From Myrica gale (lineage: Eukaryota; Streptophyta; Magnoliopsida; Fagales; Myricaceae), in NCBI GenBank assembly GCA_963930655.1, contig OZ005610.1:22327001-22391000 (forward strand): a stretch of 64,000 bases of DNA. The letters run 5' to 3'. Made by a program: the position numbers and the translations under genes. Shown piece by piece: positions 35,301-46,803 of this stretch. A model generated the notes under the pieces. It searched no databases. It worked only from the letters and a program-made list of their open reading frames with translations, and was not told the DNA's origin. Every line of letters starts with the position of its first letter. The stretch's first letter is position 1.

Positions 35301-35471
35301 TCATTTTCATGCAAGATATAATAAATAATAAGTCGACTATCTTCCTTGTCCCTTCCCGCATTGCGAAGAACTAACAAAAACTAAAACAGAGAGTGAAAAC
35401 GTCGGCTTTTTTTCTTTCGTACCTGCAACGAAGAGAAGCAAAAGCGCTACGGCTCTCTCCTTCGCGCGCAT
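32317..35471 (-). CDS. BIP: Luminal binding protein (BiP), ER HSP70 chaperone, C-terminus NDEL
   Basis: Seven exons on the minus strand: 35423-35471, 34896-35142, 34539-34750, 33445-34167, 33163-33317, 32988-33070 and 32317-32800. They join in frame to 650 residues. A signal peptide ([16 protein letters not shown]) precedes the ATPase domain, which has [34 protein letters not shown] and [18 protein letters not shown]. The substrate-binding domain and the lid follow. BiP folds proteins in the ER lumen and holds stress sensors inactive. The usual C-terminal retrieval signal is HDEL; here it is NDEL (codon AAT). The intron before residue 17 has two adjacent acceptors, TAG and CAG. An ERSE-like box and a TATA box lie upstream. 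An in-frame ATG at 35624 overlaps the TATA box, so 35471 is the start. No frame lesion is seen. A decayed copy lies at 39045-47500. Confidence 0.95.
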
Positions 35472-35622
35472 TGTGTCGTTTCTAGCGCAGCTCTCTTTTG
35501 GAAAATGCTGCTCGTTGAAGTTTGTGGCTGTGAGTCCGGAGCTTTTAGCTGTTCTTTCGTATATGGGAGGATTGTGATCACTTCTTGATTCTGAAGTGGA
35601 GAGAAGCAGAGAGAGTAGGGGC

Positions 35623-35684
35623 ATTTATATAATTTGGTCTGTCTTCGGGTGCTAGAGTATTCTGGCCAATATAACTTCGCCATG
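35623..35684 (-). promoter_or_regulatory. BiP promoter: TATA box and ERSE-like element
   Basis: On the minus strand TATATAAAT lies at 35623-35631. At 35666-35684 the plus strand reads CCAAT, nine bases, CCATG. The ER stress response element is CCAAT-N9-CCACG, so spacing is exact and one base differs. TGATGACATG just upstream is close to the plant UPR element. The ERSE-like box and its spacing are kept in the second copy at 47703-47721. Induction by ER stress is inferred. Confidence 0.55.
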
Positions 35685-35868
35685 TCATCAAAGTTGGGCG
35701 CGCTTTGATGTTCCCGTCCATACGGTTCCTACAGGGAGAGTACCCAACTGGAGGCAACTGGAGGATGACACCTAAGGCGACTCTGGATTCGCCCCGAAAG
35801 TTCTTGATTTATGAAGAAACTGGAAAAGCGGAAGAAGGCGGGAGTGACAGTTGAAGGATGACTTGGTT

Positions 35869-36393
35869 GTTGGGCTGTAGTCGAGCCGAGTATTAGAGTA
35901 TTGGTTGTTAAAATTCGGTTCTTTAGACATATATGTGAGTTCGAATTCGGCTCGTTTAAAATTTTTCATGTTCGAACGAGTTCGAGCTTGATTAAAAATA
36001 GGGAATTTGACAACTTGGTCTTTGGGTTTATACCTCTTTGGCAAATGAGTCCTTGAATTTCAAATTTCAAAATTTTAGTCCTTAGGTTTTCGTTGTTTGA
36101 CAAAATGGTCCTTCCGTTAGTTTGTCGTCCATATATTTAATGGATTTAAAGCGGTCGACCGCTACACGTCAGCAAATTTGTACGGTCGTCCGCTATATGA
36201 AGCGGTCGACCTCTATATGTAGCGGACGACTACTCACTTTTTACACATATATCCGGTCGACCGCTTCAAATCCGTCAAGCATATGGATGACAGACTAACG
36301 GAAGAACTATTTTGTCAAACAAGGAAAGCCCAAGTCGAGCTTATACAAGCCGAGTTCGAGTTGTTCATGAATAGCTCGGTTCATTTATAGCCC
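35869..36393. mobile_element. hAT-like MITE carrying a nested foldback element
   Basis: The ends read GGGCTGTAGTCGAGCCGAG (from 35872) and CTCGGTTCATTTATAGCCC (to 36393), an inverted repeat of a type common in plant hAT MITEs. The flanks ACTTGGTT and ACTTAGTT match at seven of eight bases. The interior is built of GAGTTCGAGCT-type repeats and is split by the element at 36001-36325. Confidence 0.65.
36001..36325. mobile_element. Foldback element with GGTCGACC palindromic core, right end truncated
   Basis: The left arm (36001 to about 36150) reads GGGAATTTGACAACTTGGTC and later TGACAAAATGGTCCTTCCG. The right arm (about 36246-36325) carries the complement of its inner part and then stops. Between them AGCGGTCGACCGCT and variants recur at about 36152, 36184, 36206, 36221 and 36253. 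It is nested in the hAT MITE. Confidence 0.7.
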
Positions 36394-36924
36394 TACTTAG
36401 TTGAGTAGACCACTTGTTTAACATAAGCGGCTATAAAATAAAAAAAGCTTTTGAAACATTTGAAAGTATTTCTGGGCTTGTTTGTTTGTGTGTTCTGGTT
36501 CAAGGTTGTGATTTTGGTTCTATAAGTTGGACCTAGGTTCAGCAAGGGGTTTTTTCTGCTGCTCACCGTGCCAGATGGTACACAGTCCTGCCCGACACCA
36601 ACAAAAAAAATAGATATTAGGGACAATGATTTTAAAATCTGAGCTGTTCATTCTAAAATAAACGACAACTATTCCGCCATGCCAGAAATTGTACGAAATC
36701 TTAAAAAAATTTATGAAACTTGTTAACATACGTTAGAGGCAAACTTTTACACACACTCTCTCCTTCTTTCTCTGTTTTTTTCCTTTGCCTCATCGAGCAG
36801 CCACCTTCGCAAGTTCGCCGTTCACCAGTGTTCCTTCCAAATCTGCCTTGCCTCATTTTGGATCAATTTTAATCTGTGCACCTATGTTTTGATTTATTTC
36901 CATAACTTGGTTTTAATCTGTGCA

Positions 36925-36972
<48 letters not shown>

Positions 36973-36989
36973 AAATTCACCAACACATG
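36394..36989. other. Intergenic DNA with (TA)17
   Basis: No gene is supported. It separates the two copies of the peptide-BiP block. The (TA)n run at 36929-36962 corresponds in position to the (TA)n run at 29849-29869 upstream of the first copy. Confidence 0.5.
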
Positions 36990-37209
36990 ATCTAGCAATA
37001 GCATGGTCATCTATAGACTCGAATCTTATAAATAGAGCCGTTGGATTAAACATTCAATCGACCAAAACAATAAAAATTAAACACAGAGTTATAAGAACTA
37101 TATATGGAGAAAAATTGTGTTTGAAAACTTGTAGGGATGATGATTAAGTTGTTTGTAATTATTTCTGTTGTAACAGAAGCCAATGCCAGCGGACGTTTTT
37201 TCCTGTCGC

Positions 37210-38988
37210 CATGGGCGGAACCAAGCCATGGCGGCCGCCATGGTTGGATCAGCCCAAAATAATTTTTTACACGTGTTATATTTTTTTTATAAATAGATTG
37301 GCTTGGGCCCGCCATGGTTGAGCTTTGGGCCGCCATGTTTTGAGTTTTTGTTTCCATGTTAAGGTAGCCTTTCAATATACAAATAGTGGATTCTTATATT
37401 AGTTATTAATTGCATCACAAATATTTATTTTGGTCAACGTCTAAGAATAAGTCCTACTTTTAATATTTTTTAGGGATAAATACAAATTTGGCCATTATGT
37501 TTTGACCGAAAATCAAATAAGTCCTTATACTTTACTTTAAAACTCATCAAATTGGTCTTTAGAGTTTAAAATCTATTAACAATTTAGTCCTTTTAGGACC
37601 ATTCAAATGTGAATGATTTTAAACTTCAGGGACTAATTTTATGTGTTTTAAAGTTTAAAGACTTATTTGATTTTCGCTTAAACTACAGGGACCAAAAATG
37701 TTTTATCCCTTTTTTAAGACCAATTTTATAATATCATTGATAGAAAGGTTAATTACAAAAGGTTCCATCACAAACAACCTAACATATGCCACAAATCTAT
37801 AAATTTGTTTAATTTGTATGAATTTTATTTTATTTTGTTTTGTTTTGTTTAGATAATGAAAAGGTTTTTCACAACAAAACCACAAAGCGTGGAGTCGTCT
37901 AATACTCCTAATGTGGCTACTAGTTTGTATTGTTGCTGACCTAGGGATACGTAAATCCATTGAATATGATGCTAGAATTATTGATAAAGTTCGTATGGAG
38001 TACTTGATCAAAGGTCATTGTCAACCGCGTAGCCATAATTTTCTCAGAAAGAAATATGTGAGCGACATAAAAGGTTTTAGGGCGGCATGGTTCAAAGATT
38101 ATACGTGGTTGAAATATAGTGTATCAAAGGATGTCGTTATTGCTTGTGGTGTTATTTGTTTAGGTGATCTAGAGGGGCAAGGTCCGGGAGAGATGTGTTT
38201 ATTTATGTGGGATTTAACACTTCTGTCGTTCGAAGCGTGGAGGGCAAACAATTACTTATTTGCATTATTTTTGTGTGAAAGTGTTTTGCCAGATTATTGA
38301 TTTAATTGCTCAAGTGATGAATAATTGTTTTGCAAAAGCAAGTATTGAGTTACTTCTTTGCATAACATGTCTTGATCCAAGGGACCCATTCTCAACATTT
38401 GATCGCGATAGGTTATGTCTTCTTGCTGAGTTTTATCTAGAAGATTTATCAAGAACTAAAATTTTTTTCTTAGAGATCAGTTTGACACCTACATTAGAGA
38501 TGTTAAATTGCATGATGTTATTTTTGAGCTTCAAGATATTGGAGGTCTTGCTGTGAAGATGGTTGAGACAAAAAAGAATATTTTGTATCGACTAGTTTAT
38601 CAGCTTATTGAGTTGGCATTGGTCTTACCAGTTGCGACTGCAAACCGTTGAGAGAGTGTTCTATGCGATGAAGATTATCAAGACTGATTTTCGTAATAAG
38701 ATGAGAGATAACTGGATGAATGATTGCATGATAGTGTACATTGAGCGGAAATTTTTTGAAACTATAGAGAACGAAGTCGTTTTGCAACATTTTAGAGAAC
38801 AAAGTCATTTTGAAACTATAGAGTACATAGTACGATATGTGTATTTCAATATTTTTATTATTTTGATTCTTTAATTTTTGATATTGTAATTGTAAGACAA
38901 TTTTTAGTATTACGTATGAAAAAAAAAATTCAGTCATTTCGCTTTAAAAATTCGCCATGGTTGACATATAATCCTGGTTCCGCCACTG
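37210..38988. mobile_element. hAT element with TTF-type (ZMYM1-like) transposase remnants
   Basis: The ends are CATGGGCGGAACCA and TGGTTCCGCCACTG, an inverted repeat. The flanks CCTGTCGC (37202-37209) and TCTGTTGC (38989-38996) are an 8-bp target duplication with two transitions. Inside on the plus strand, frame 37911-38300 encodes KGHCQPRSHNF and WFKDYTWLKYSVSKD, the TTF-type zinc finger region found in ZMYM1-like hAT proteins. Frame 38608-38780 encodes TVERVFYAMKIIKTDFRNKM and WMNDCMIVYIER, the matching C-terminal dimerisation region. The catalytic middle is missing. Confidence 0.88.
37471..37712. mobile_element. Small foldback element nested in the TTF-type hAT
   Basis: About 240 bp with inverted arms of about 80 bp. 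The left arm reads AGGGATAAATACAAATTTGG and the right arm ends GACCAAAAATGTTTTATCCCT. Both arms contain GAAAATCAAATAAGTC or its complement. The arms resemble those of Mutator-like foldback elements elsewhere in the window. Confidence 0.75.
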
Positions 38989-39272
38989 TCTGTTGCCATA
39001 ATTCTTAGAACGGCCACCATCCTCCACGCCCTAAGGACCATGCAGCCTTGTCCTCTGCTTTCACAGGTAAGATACCATTGGCATCAACCTCAAAGGTAAC
39101 CTCTATTTGGAGCACTCCCCTGCATAGGAGTTGGTAAGAAAATAAGTCTGTTAGTTATATGTAAGATACTAGTTTAGTCAAAATCTCTAACACGGTCAAG
39201 TTATACAAAAACAAGTTATGTAAGTTCTCATATTGAAAAATCAACTTTTGCAAAACAGGATAGAAAAAATAA

Positions 39273-40467
39273 GGGTAAATGACCATTTTCATCCTTGGGT
39301 TTTCACCTCTTTACAAGATTCATCATTGGGTTTCTCATTTATCACACGTAGTCCTTGGTTTTCATGATGTTGTCAAAACGATCATTCCGTTAGCGAATTG
39401 TCCAGTCAACTAACTGTTATACACGTCATCACCAATCGAAAAGTGTAATTTTTTTTTTTTTAAAAAATGCCACGTCAATTGTAATGTGCCACATCAGTAA
39501 AATAAAAAAATTACAAAAAAATTAAATAAATTAAGAATTTGTTCCTGAAACTTAAAATAACGAACAAACCAGGGAGGCGCAAGCCACCCTCAGCCTCCCT
39601 GGAAGGGGTGGCCGGTAGCTACCGGCCTCCCTAGAAAAGGGGTGGCGGGGAGCCACCGGCCTCCCTGAACAAAGGGTGGCTCCCGGCCACACGGCAAAGG
39701 GGGGAGCCGAGCGGCTAGCTGAGCCACCGGCCTCCCCTGGAGAAGGGTGGCCGGAAGCCACCCCACAAAGTGGGGAGCCCAGATATGGGCTCTCCCTACG
39801 AGGTGTGGCTCCCTGAGCCACCGACCTCCCATGGAGAAGGGGTGGCCGGAAGCCACCCCACAAAGTGGGGAGCCCAGATCTGGGCTCTCCCTACGAGGTG
39901 TGGCTCCGGAGAAGGGGTGGCCGGGAGCCACTCCACAAGCCACCAGCCTCCCCTGGAGAAAGGGTGGCCGGGAGCCACCACGTAAAGGGGGGAGCCCAGA
40001 TTTAGGCTCCCCCTGCGAGGGGTGGCTCAGTGAGCCACCGGCCTCCCCTGGAGAAGGGGTGGCTGGGAGCCACCCCGAAAAGGGGGGAGCCCAGATCTGG
40101 GCTCCCTCCTCCAGGGGTGGCTCAGGTGAGCCACCGGCCACACCTTCTCCACGGGTGGCTCTGCAACTCACGTCGTTTTTTTTTAAGTTTCAGGAAAAAA
40201 TTCTAATTTATTTAATTTATTTTGTAATTTTTTACTGATGTAGCATAATAAAATTGATGTGACGTGACATTTTTTTAAAAAAAATTTACACGTCACTTTT
40301 CAATTGGTGATGACGTGTATGACCGTTAGATGACTGAGCAATTCGTTGACAGAATGACCATTTTGACAATATTATGAAACCCTAGGACTACGTGTGATAA
40401 ATGAGAAAATCCAAGGACGAATTTTGTAAAGTGATCAAAACACAAAGATGAAAATGGTCATTAACCC
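39273..40467. mobile_element. Foldback Mutator-like element with GC-rich tandem-repeat core
   Basis: The left arm (39273 to about 39555) begins GGGTAAATGACCATTTTCAT and the right arm (about 40175-40467) ends ATGAAAATGGTCATTAACCC. The flanks AAAAAATAA and AAAAAAAAA could be a 9-bp target duplication. The core at about 39570-40165 is strikingly GC-rich. It is made of imperfect repeats of about 100-120 bp, each containing GGTGGCCGGAAGCCACC-like and GAGCCCAGATCTGGGCTC palindromes. Frames of 193 (minus) and 163 (plus) residues stay open through the core because of its repeat structure; I do not call them genes. Confidence 0.85.
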
Positions 40468-40531
40468 AAAAAAAAAAACTGAACATCTGTTTGTAGATTA
40501 CCTTGGAGCAGGTGGAATGCTAGAGAGATCA

Positions 40532-40918
<387 letters not shown>

Positions 40919-41758
40919 TCAGACCTCTAAGAAATGTCAATATAAATGCGTGTCTTGCATTGGTTATTCAGTAATGTTTTACTACACATAAGGACCTGGC
41001 AATGTGCCACCCTGCGCTAGGATAAGAAACAGACAACTCTACTACTTGCACCACTGGAAACAGAGTTCTTGTCCAGTTGTTCATTCCTAACTTCTAGCAA
41101 CGCTCAGAAATCTGAGTCATTCATTATACTGATCAAACGCTTAATGCAAATCCAATGCCACTTTATATCAGAAACTGGACATGATTTAGAAAAAAAAAGA
41201 ACTTTTTAAGAAAGCAGCTCTAACTATACCTGGAACAGTAATGACAGCGTCCTTGATTTTCTTCCCCAAAAATGTCTCAGTCGTCTTCTTCATCTTTCCC
41301 AATATCATAGCATTGATCTCCTCGGGGCTAAACACCTTTACCTCACCTTTCACTTGCACCTGTATATAAGGCTTCCCATCCTTATTCACTATCTTATAAG
41401 GTAGAAATTTTATATCCCTCTGAACCTCCGGATCGTCAAACCTACCAACAAAAAGAAATGGAACCCATTTCAATCCACCCTCGAAACATAAAACCCATTG
41501 AGCATAGAGAGTCTCAATAGAAAATCGAAATCCAATTGGCTTACTTCGTATAGATTTTATCCATAAGCCTTAAAACAATTTCAATCTAAATGTAAAGATT
41601 TACTTCCTCCAATAAGTCGCTTAACATAAAACATTTTCCGTTCCGCATTCTTGATTCTTCGCGGCCTCTCCAATTAAACTCTAGGTATCCGTGAATGCGA
41701 CAGATGAGGGTGTGATCTTGTTCCCTTGATCATTAGCTATTATCTTTGCGGCACCGTT

Positions 41759-42036
41759 TGTTGAGGAATCCCGAAATTCTAGGCCAACATCAAAGGAAGA
41801 AATCCCAGCTGATATCACGTAGAAATCCCAGCTGATTTCACGTGATTCTACCAAAAATAAAAGTCAGCAAATCTCACATATATGGGCAGGAGAGTCTTGT
41901 GATTGATTTTGTAATCAATACTTTGTTCCCCACATATCTGTATAAATAGGACTCAAGTCCTCTGTGAATAATCATCGAATAGAAGAAAAGTTTCTTCGTA
42001 AGTTTTTTTTTCTTGTTCCCCTCTCTGATTTTAACA
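41759..42036 (+). repeat. 5' LTR of the Copia element
   Basis: 278 bp, TG...CA ends. It contains a TATA-like TATAAATAGG at 41941-41950. TGGTATCAGAGG, the primer-binding site complementary to the 3' end of initiator tRNA-Met, follows directly at 42037. Confidence 0.95.
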
Positions 42037-42700
42037 TGGTATCAGAGGGAAGGAATCATCCTGAGGGTTAATTTTTCATTTCTTCATTTCGCAGCTCTGT
42101 TCTCATCAGCATAGAACAGAGACTTCAATTTCTCTTCGTTTCACATCACTGTGTCCGAAGTATTGCTCTTCATTTTACATCACCCAAACGTGATTGTCAC
42201 ACGTTTTGAGTGATCTTGTTTCTCCAGAAATTCCTTTCATCCGATCATTGGAAGTGGATTTCTGTTCAGCAAAGCATTTTTCGTTCTCTGCAGACTGCTC
42301 GTCCACAGGTTGAAGACGACTCTTTTTTTCTTTCAGTGCAGCCCACTACTTGGGCCAGTCCTCTTTTGCAATACTTGCCCAGCCCGCACGCGCGCCCACA
42401 GCCCACACACAAACCGCCCAGATCCATCTGCCCATAGTCATTTCTTTTGCACTACCTGCCCAGCCCGCAAGCGCGCGCCCACAGCCCACACATACTGCCC
42501 AGCCAGCGCGCCATCCCTGACCCGCGTGCCGACCCAGCGCCCAGATCCAGACCCGCGTGCCGACCCAGCGCCCAGATCCAGACCCACGCGTCGCCCCTGA
42601 CCCGAGTCTTGACCCGCGTCTCTGGTCCAGTACCCACCCCGGTCCGACCCGGTCCGCACTTTCAAAAAAAAAAAACAACAGAGTTCAGTTTTTCTCTTTC

Positions 42701-45700
42701 ATGGCTGCCAAGGAAGAAAAATTTGATGATCCTACTCATCATTTATATATACATCCTTCAGACCATCCTAGTTTGGTCCTCGTCTCACATTCGCTTACTG
42801 AAGATAATTACGCCTCATGGAGTCAAGCGATGCTACTCGCTCTTGAAGCTAAAAACAAACTTGGCTTCATCGATGGTACCGTTTCTCCACCAAAATCTAC
42901 CACCTCCTCGGAAGCCCGCCAATGGAAGCGATGTAACGTCATGGTAATGTCCTGGCTCCTCAATTCAATCTCTAAAGAAATATCTTCTAGTGTCATCTAT
43001 TGCAAATTCGCTTTTGCAATTTGGACCGACTTAAAGGATCGGTATTCTCAAGTCAATGGCCCACGCCTCTTCAAACTCAAACAAGATATCAATAATCTTG
43101 TTCAAGGTTCTCTCTCAGTCACCGGATACTTTGCAAAGTTGAAGAGCTTATGGGATGAGTTAGTTGAAATCTAACCTCCGCACATTTGCACCTGTGGTAC
43201 CTGCACTTGTGGTGCCAGAAAAGAGAGTCTGGCCCAGCGCGAATCCGACAATGTCTTGACCTTCCTTATGGGGCTCAACGAGTCTTATGCTGCAACACGT
43301 GGGCAGATACTGTTAATGGATCCACTTCCGGCTGTGAGCCGTGCTTATGCCCTGGTCCTACAAGAAGAGCGTCATCGGAGTGTTTCCACTCCACCAGCCA
43401 TTGAAGGCATTGCATTAGCCACTACCAATTATCCACCACGAAAAGATAGTCGACCCGGTCCATCCAAGAAGTCCCTCAAGTGCACTCACTGTGGAAAAGA
43501 TGGCCATACCATTGACCGTTGCTACCGCATCCACGGGTTTCCTTCAGGCCCACGCAACTCAAAGTCTGGTCCAGGTCCCCAACATAGTGCCCACCAAGTC
43601 TCTTCAACTAGCAGCCTTCCTTTCACACCTGAACAGTGCCAGCAGCTTTTGGCCATTCTAAACAACTCAGCCTCATCTCAACCCATGGCACACCAAGTAG
43701 GTAGTGTTGAATCTTCATTAGTAGGTACGTCCAATAATGATCCTTTGTGGATTCTTGACAGTGGCGCCACAGATCATATGGTTTGCACACCCACTGTTTT
43801 GACCCATTCTTCTCCCGTTCATGGTCGCACGGTCCAATTACCAGATGGCTCACATGCCACTGTTACTCACATTGGATCCGTTCCTTTCTCATCTACTCTC
43901 ACTTTAGACAATGTCCTTTGTGTCCCAAACTTCCATTTCAATCTTATTTCAGTTCGTAAATTGTGCAAAACCCACAATTGTCTCATTATTTTCTCATCTG
44001 ATTTTTGCTTCATCCAGGACCTACGCTTGATGAAGATGATTGGGATGGGAACTGAGCGGGACGGCCTCTACCACTTTGCCAACACCAGGAATACTTGTTT
44101 TCAGGTGGCCACATCCACATCATCTTCCCACATTTGGCACCAACGTTTAGGTCATTTATCAAATAAAGCTTTGTCTTTCCTTTCTAATAAAATTCCAGAA
44201 ATTTGTAGTTCCACTTTGGAACCATGTCTCATTTGCCCACTAGCTAAACAAACTCGTGCTCCTTTTCCAACTCGTTCCATCTCTTCCCTTAAACCTTTTG
44301 ACTTATTGCATGTCGATATTTGGGGGGGTCATCGCACCTCTTCTACTACTGGTGCCCACTACTTCCTCACCATAGTCGACGATTTTACTCGTAGCACTTG
44401 GGTTTACTTAATGCACCACAAATCGGACACTCGTTCCCTATTGCAATCTTTCATCCACCTTATTGAAAATCAATTTTCCACCACCATCAAAATCATACGG
44501 AGTGATAATGGCCCAGAGTTCCACATGTCCACATTCTATGCACCCAAGGGTATTATTCATCACACCAGTTGCGTCTCCACTCCTCAACAAAACGGGGTGG
44601 TAGAACGCAAACACCGCCATCTCCTCAATGTTGCTCGTGCATTACTCTTTCAAGCCCATATGCCTACACACTTCTGGGGGGATGCTATCCTTACTGCCAC
44701 TTACCTCATCAATCGAACTCCTTCTCCGGTTTTGGGTGGTGTTTCTCCCGATGAAAGATTGCATGGTGTCAAACCCACATACAGTCATTTGAGAGTGTTT
44801 GGATGACTATGCTTTGCTTCCACTCACTTTCAGAACCCCTCCAAATTCGACCCGCGAGCAACTCAATGTGTTTTTCTTGGTTATCCATATGGTCAAAAGG
44901 GATACCGACTCTATAACCTTGCCACACACAAAGTCTTTGTTTCCTGGGATGTCATCTTTCATGAAGATGTCTTTCCTTTTGCCTCTTCTACTCTTGACCC
45001 TACAGAACCCGTTCTCCCTTGTCCTGTCTTCCCTATTGATCATTTCATAGATACTCCAGCCCCCACACCATCCACATTGCCAACTTCTTCTCCAGTACCC
45101 CGACGTTCTCACCGACCCACTCAGCCACCAACATATTTGCAAGACTTTCATGTGGAACAGGCTCTACCGTCTCGGCCCGCTCAATCATCTGACTCTGCGC
45201 TGGTTCGTTCGTCAGGTACTCCCTATTCACTCACTGATTTTCTCTCTTATTCCCGCTTATCTCCTCCTCATCGTGATTTTACCACAGCCATCTCTCTTGC
45301 CAAAGAACCACAATCTTTCTTGCAGGCCATGGATGATCCACATTGGCGTGCCGCTATGCGTGCTGAGATTGATGCTCTCGAGCTCAACCATACCTGGGTC
45401 CTTACTCATCTTCCTCCTGGTAAAAGACCCATTGGATGTAAATGGGTCTACAAGATCAAACACAACCCTGATGGATCTATCGAACGGTACAAGGCTCGCC
45501 TCGTAGCCAAAGGCTACAGTCAGCAAGAAGGTATTGACTATACCGAGACCTTTGCTCCCGTCACCAAAATGACCACCGTTCGTACCATTTTAGCCCTTGC
45601 TTCCGCTCACAACTGGCATCTCCATCAGCTTGATGTCAACAATGCATTCCTTTATCGCGATCTGGATGAAGAAGTCTATATGACGCTTCCTCCGGGATTC

Positions 45701-46696
45701 GGAAGAAAGGGGGAGACTCGAGTATGCAGGCTCGTTAAGTCCCTTTATGGCCTCAAACAAGCCTCGAGACAATGGTATGCCAAGCTCTCATCCACCCTCA
45801 TTGATGCAGGATACACACAATACAAGGCAGATTACTCCTTGTTCGTCCGATCCCATAAGGACACTTTTACTGCTATTTTAGTCTATGTGGATGACATTAT
45901 CGTTGCAGGAAATAGCTTGGAACAAATCAGTACTGTCAAGAAATTCCTCAGTGATCATTTCAAGCTCAAGGACCTAGGGATTCTCAAATATTTTTTGGGA
46001 ATTGAAGTGGCTCGTTCAAGCAAAGGTATATTCTTGTCTCAGAGAAAGTATGCACTTGAGATATTGGAAGATACTGGTTTCCTTGGCGCTAAACCTAGCA
46101 ACTTTCCCATGGAGCAAAACCTCGCATTGAGTGAGAGTGAGGGTGAACTCATTGCAGATCTCTCATCATACAGACGACTTGTTGGGAGATTAATTTATCT
46201 GGCCATCACGATACCAGACTTGGCCTATTCAGTGCATGTGCTAAGTCAGTTCATGGACAAGCCACGCATACCACACTTGGATGCAGCACACAGAGTCTTG
46301 CGATATATTAAGAAGTCTCCGGGCCAAGGAATAATTTTATCAGCTTCTAGTGAGCTCCAACTTCATGCATACTGTGATGCAGATTGGGCACGCTGCAGGG
46401 ACACTAGACGATCCATCACCGGGTATTGCATCCTACTCGGAAAATCACCCATCTCCTGGAAGACCAAGAAGCAAACGACCGTTTCCCGCTCATCCGCTGA
46501 AGCAGAATATAGATCTATGGCCTCCACATGTTGTGAGATCACTTGGTTAAAGTCCTTACTTGCAGATCTCAAAGTAACACATCCTCAACCAGTCAATCTA
46601 TACTGTGACAACAAGGCAGCCATACACATAGCCTCAAATCCGGTATTTCATGAACGAACCAAACACATTGAGATAGATTGTCATGTGGTTCGATAA
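42701..46696 (+). pseudogene. Copia gag-pol polyprotein with three in-frame stops
   Basis: One frame runs from ATG 42701 (MAAKEEKFDD) through gag, protease, integrase, reverse transcriptase and RNase H without a frameshift. It is interrupted only by stops at 43172-43174, 44804-44806 and 46694-46696. Visible domains: gag zinc knuckle [14 protein letters not shown] (about 43480), protease [11 protein letters not shown] (about 43750), integrase HHCC (WHQRLGH...CLICPLAK) and catalytic DDE parts ([30 protein letters not shown]), reverse transcriptase (KWVYKIK, LYGLKQASRQWY, YVDDIIVAG), and RNase H (YCDADWA, SSAEAEYR, YCDNKAAIHIA). The element is inactive as it stands but could be mobilised in trans. 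Confidence 0.95.
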
Positions 46697-46792
46697 AAAC
46701 TTCAATCCGGTGTTATTCAACCAGTCTACATGCATACAAGCCAGCAACCTGCGGACCTTCTCAAGTTGGGTGTTACAAATATCCAATCCAAC

Positions 46793-46803
46793 TTGAGGGG
46801 GAG
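46793..46803 (+). other. Polypurine tract of the Copia element
   Basis: TTGAGGGGGAG lies immediately before the 3' LTR, where plus-strand DNA synthesis is primed in LTR retrotransposons. Confidence 0.8.

Larger units (their letters stand above)
37104..39044 (+). pseudogene. Pseudogene of the secreted Cys-rich peptide
   Basis: The copy matches the gene at 30111-30389 from its TATA box to about the first half of the mature part. Codon 7 is now TGA (37122-37124), and one signal-peptide Met is replaced by Lys. A hAT element is inserted at 37210-38988. After it the match resumes at about 38997 and ends at about 39043, where the sequence switches to BiP exon 7. The Cys cluster is lost. Confidence 0.88.

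Noticed and set aside
35469..35624. In-frame upstream ATG at 35624 as the BiP start
   Set aside because: It overlaps the TATA box, so it would be upstream of the transcription start, and it would bury the signal peptide.
39590..40238. Open frames of 193 residues (minus) and 163 residues (plus) as genes
   Set aside because: They lie in the tandem GC-rich core of a foldback element, overlap on both strands and consist of the repeat read in different frames, with no start context or domain.
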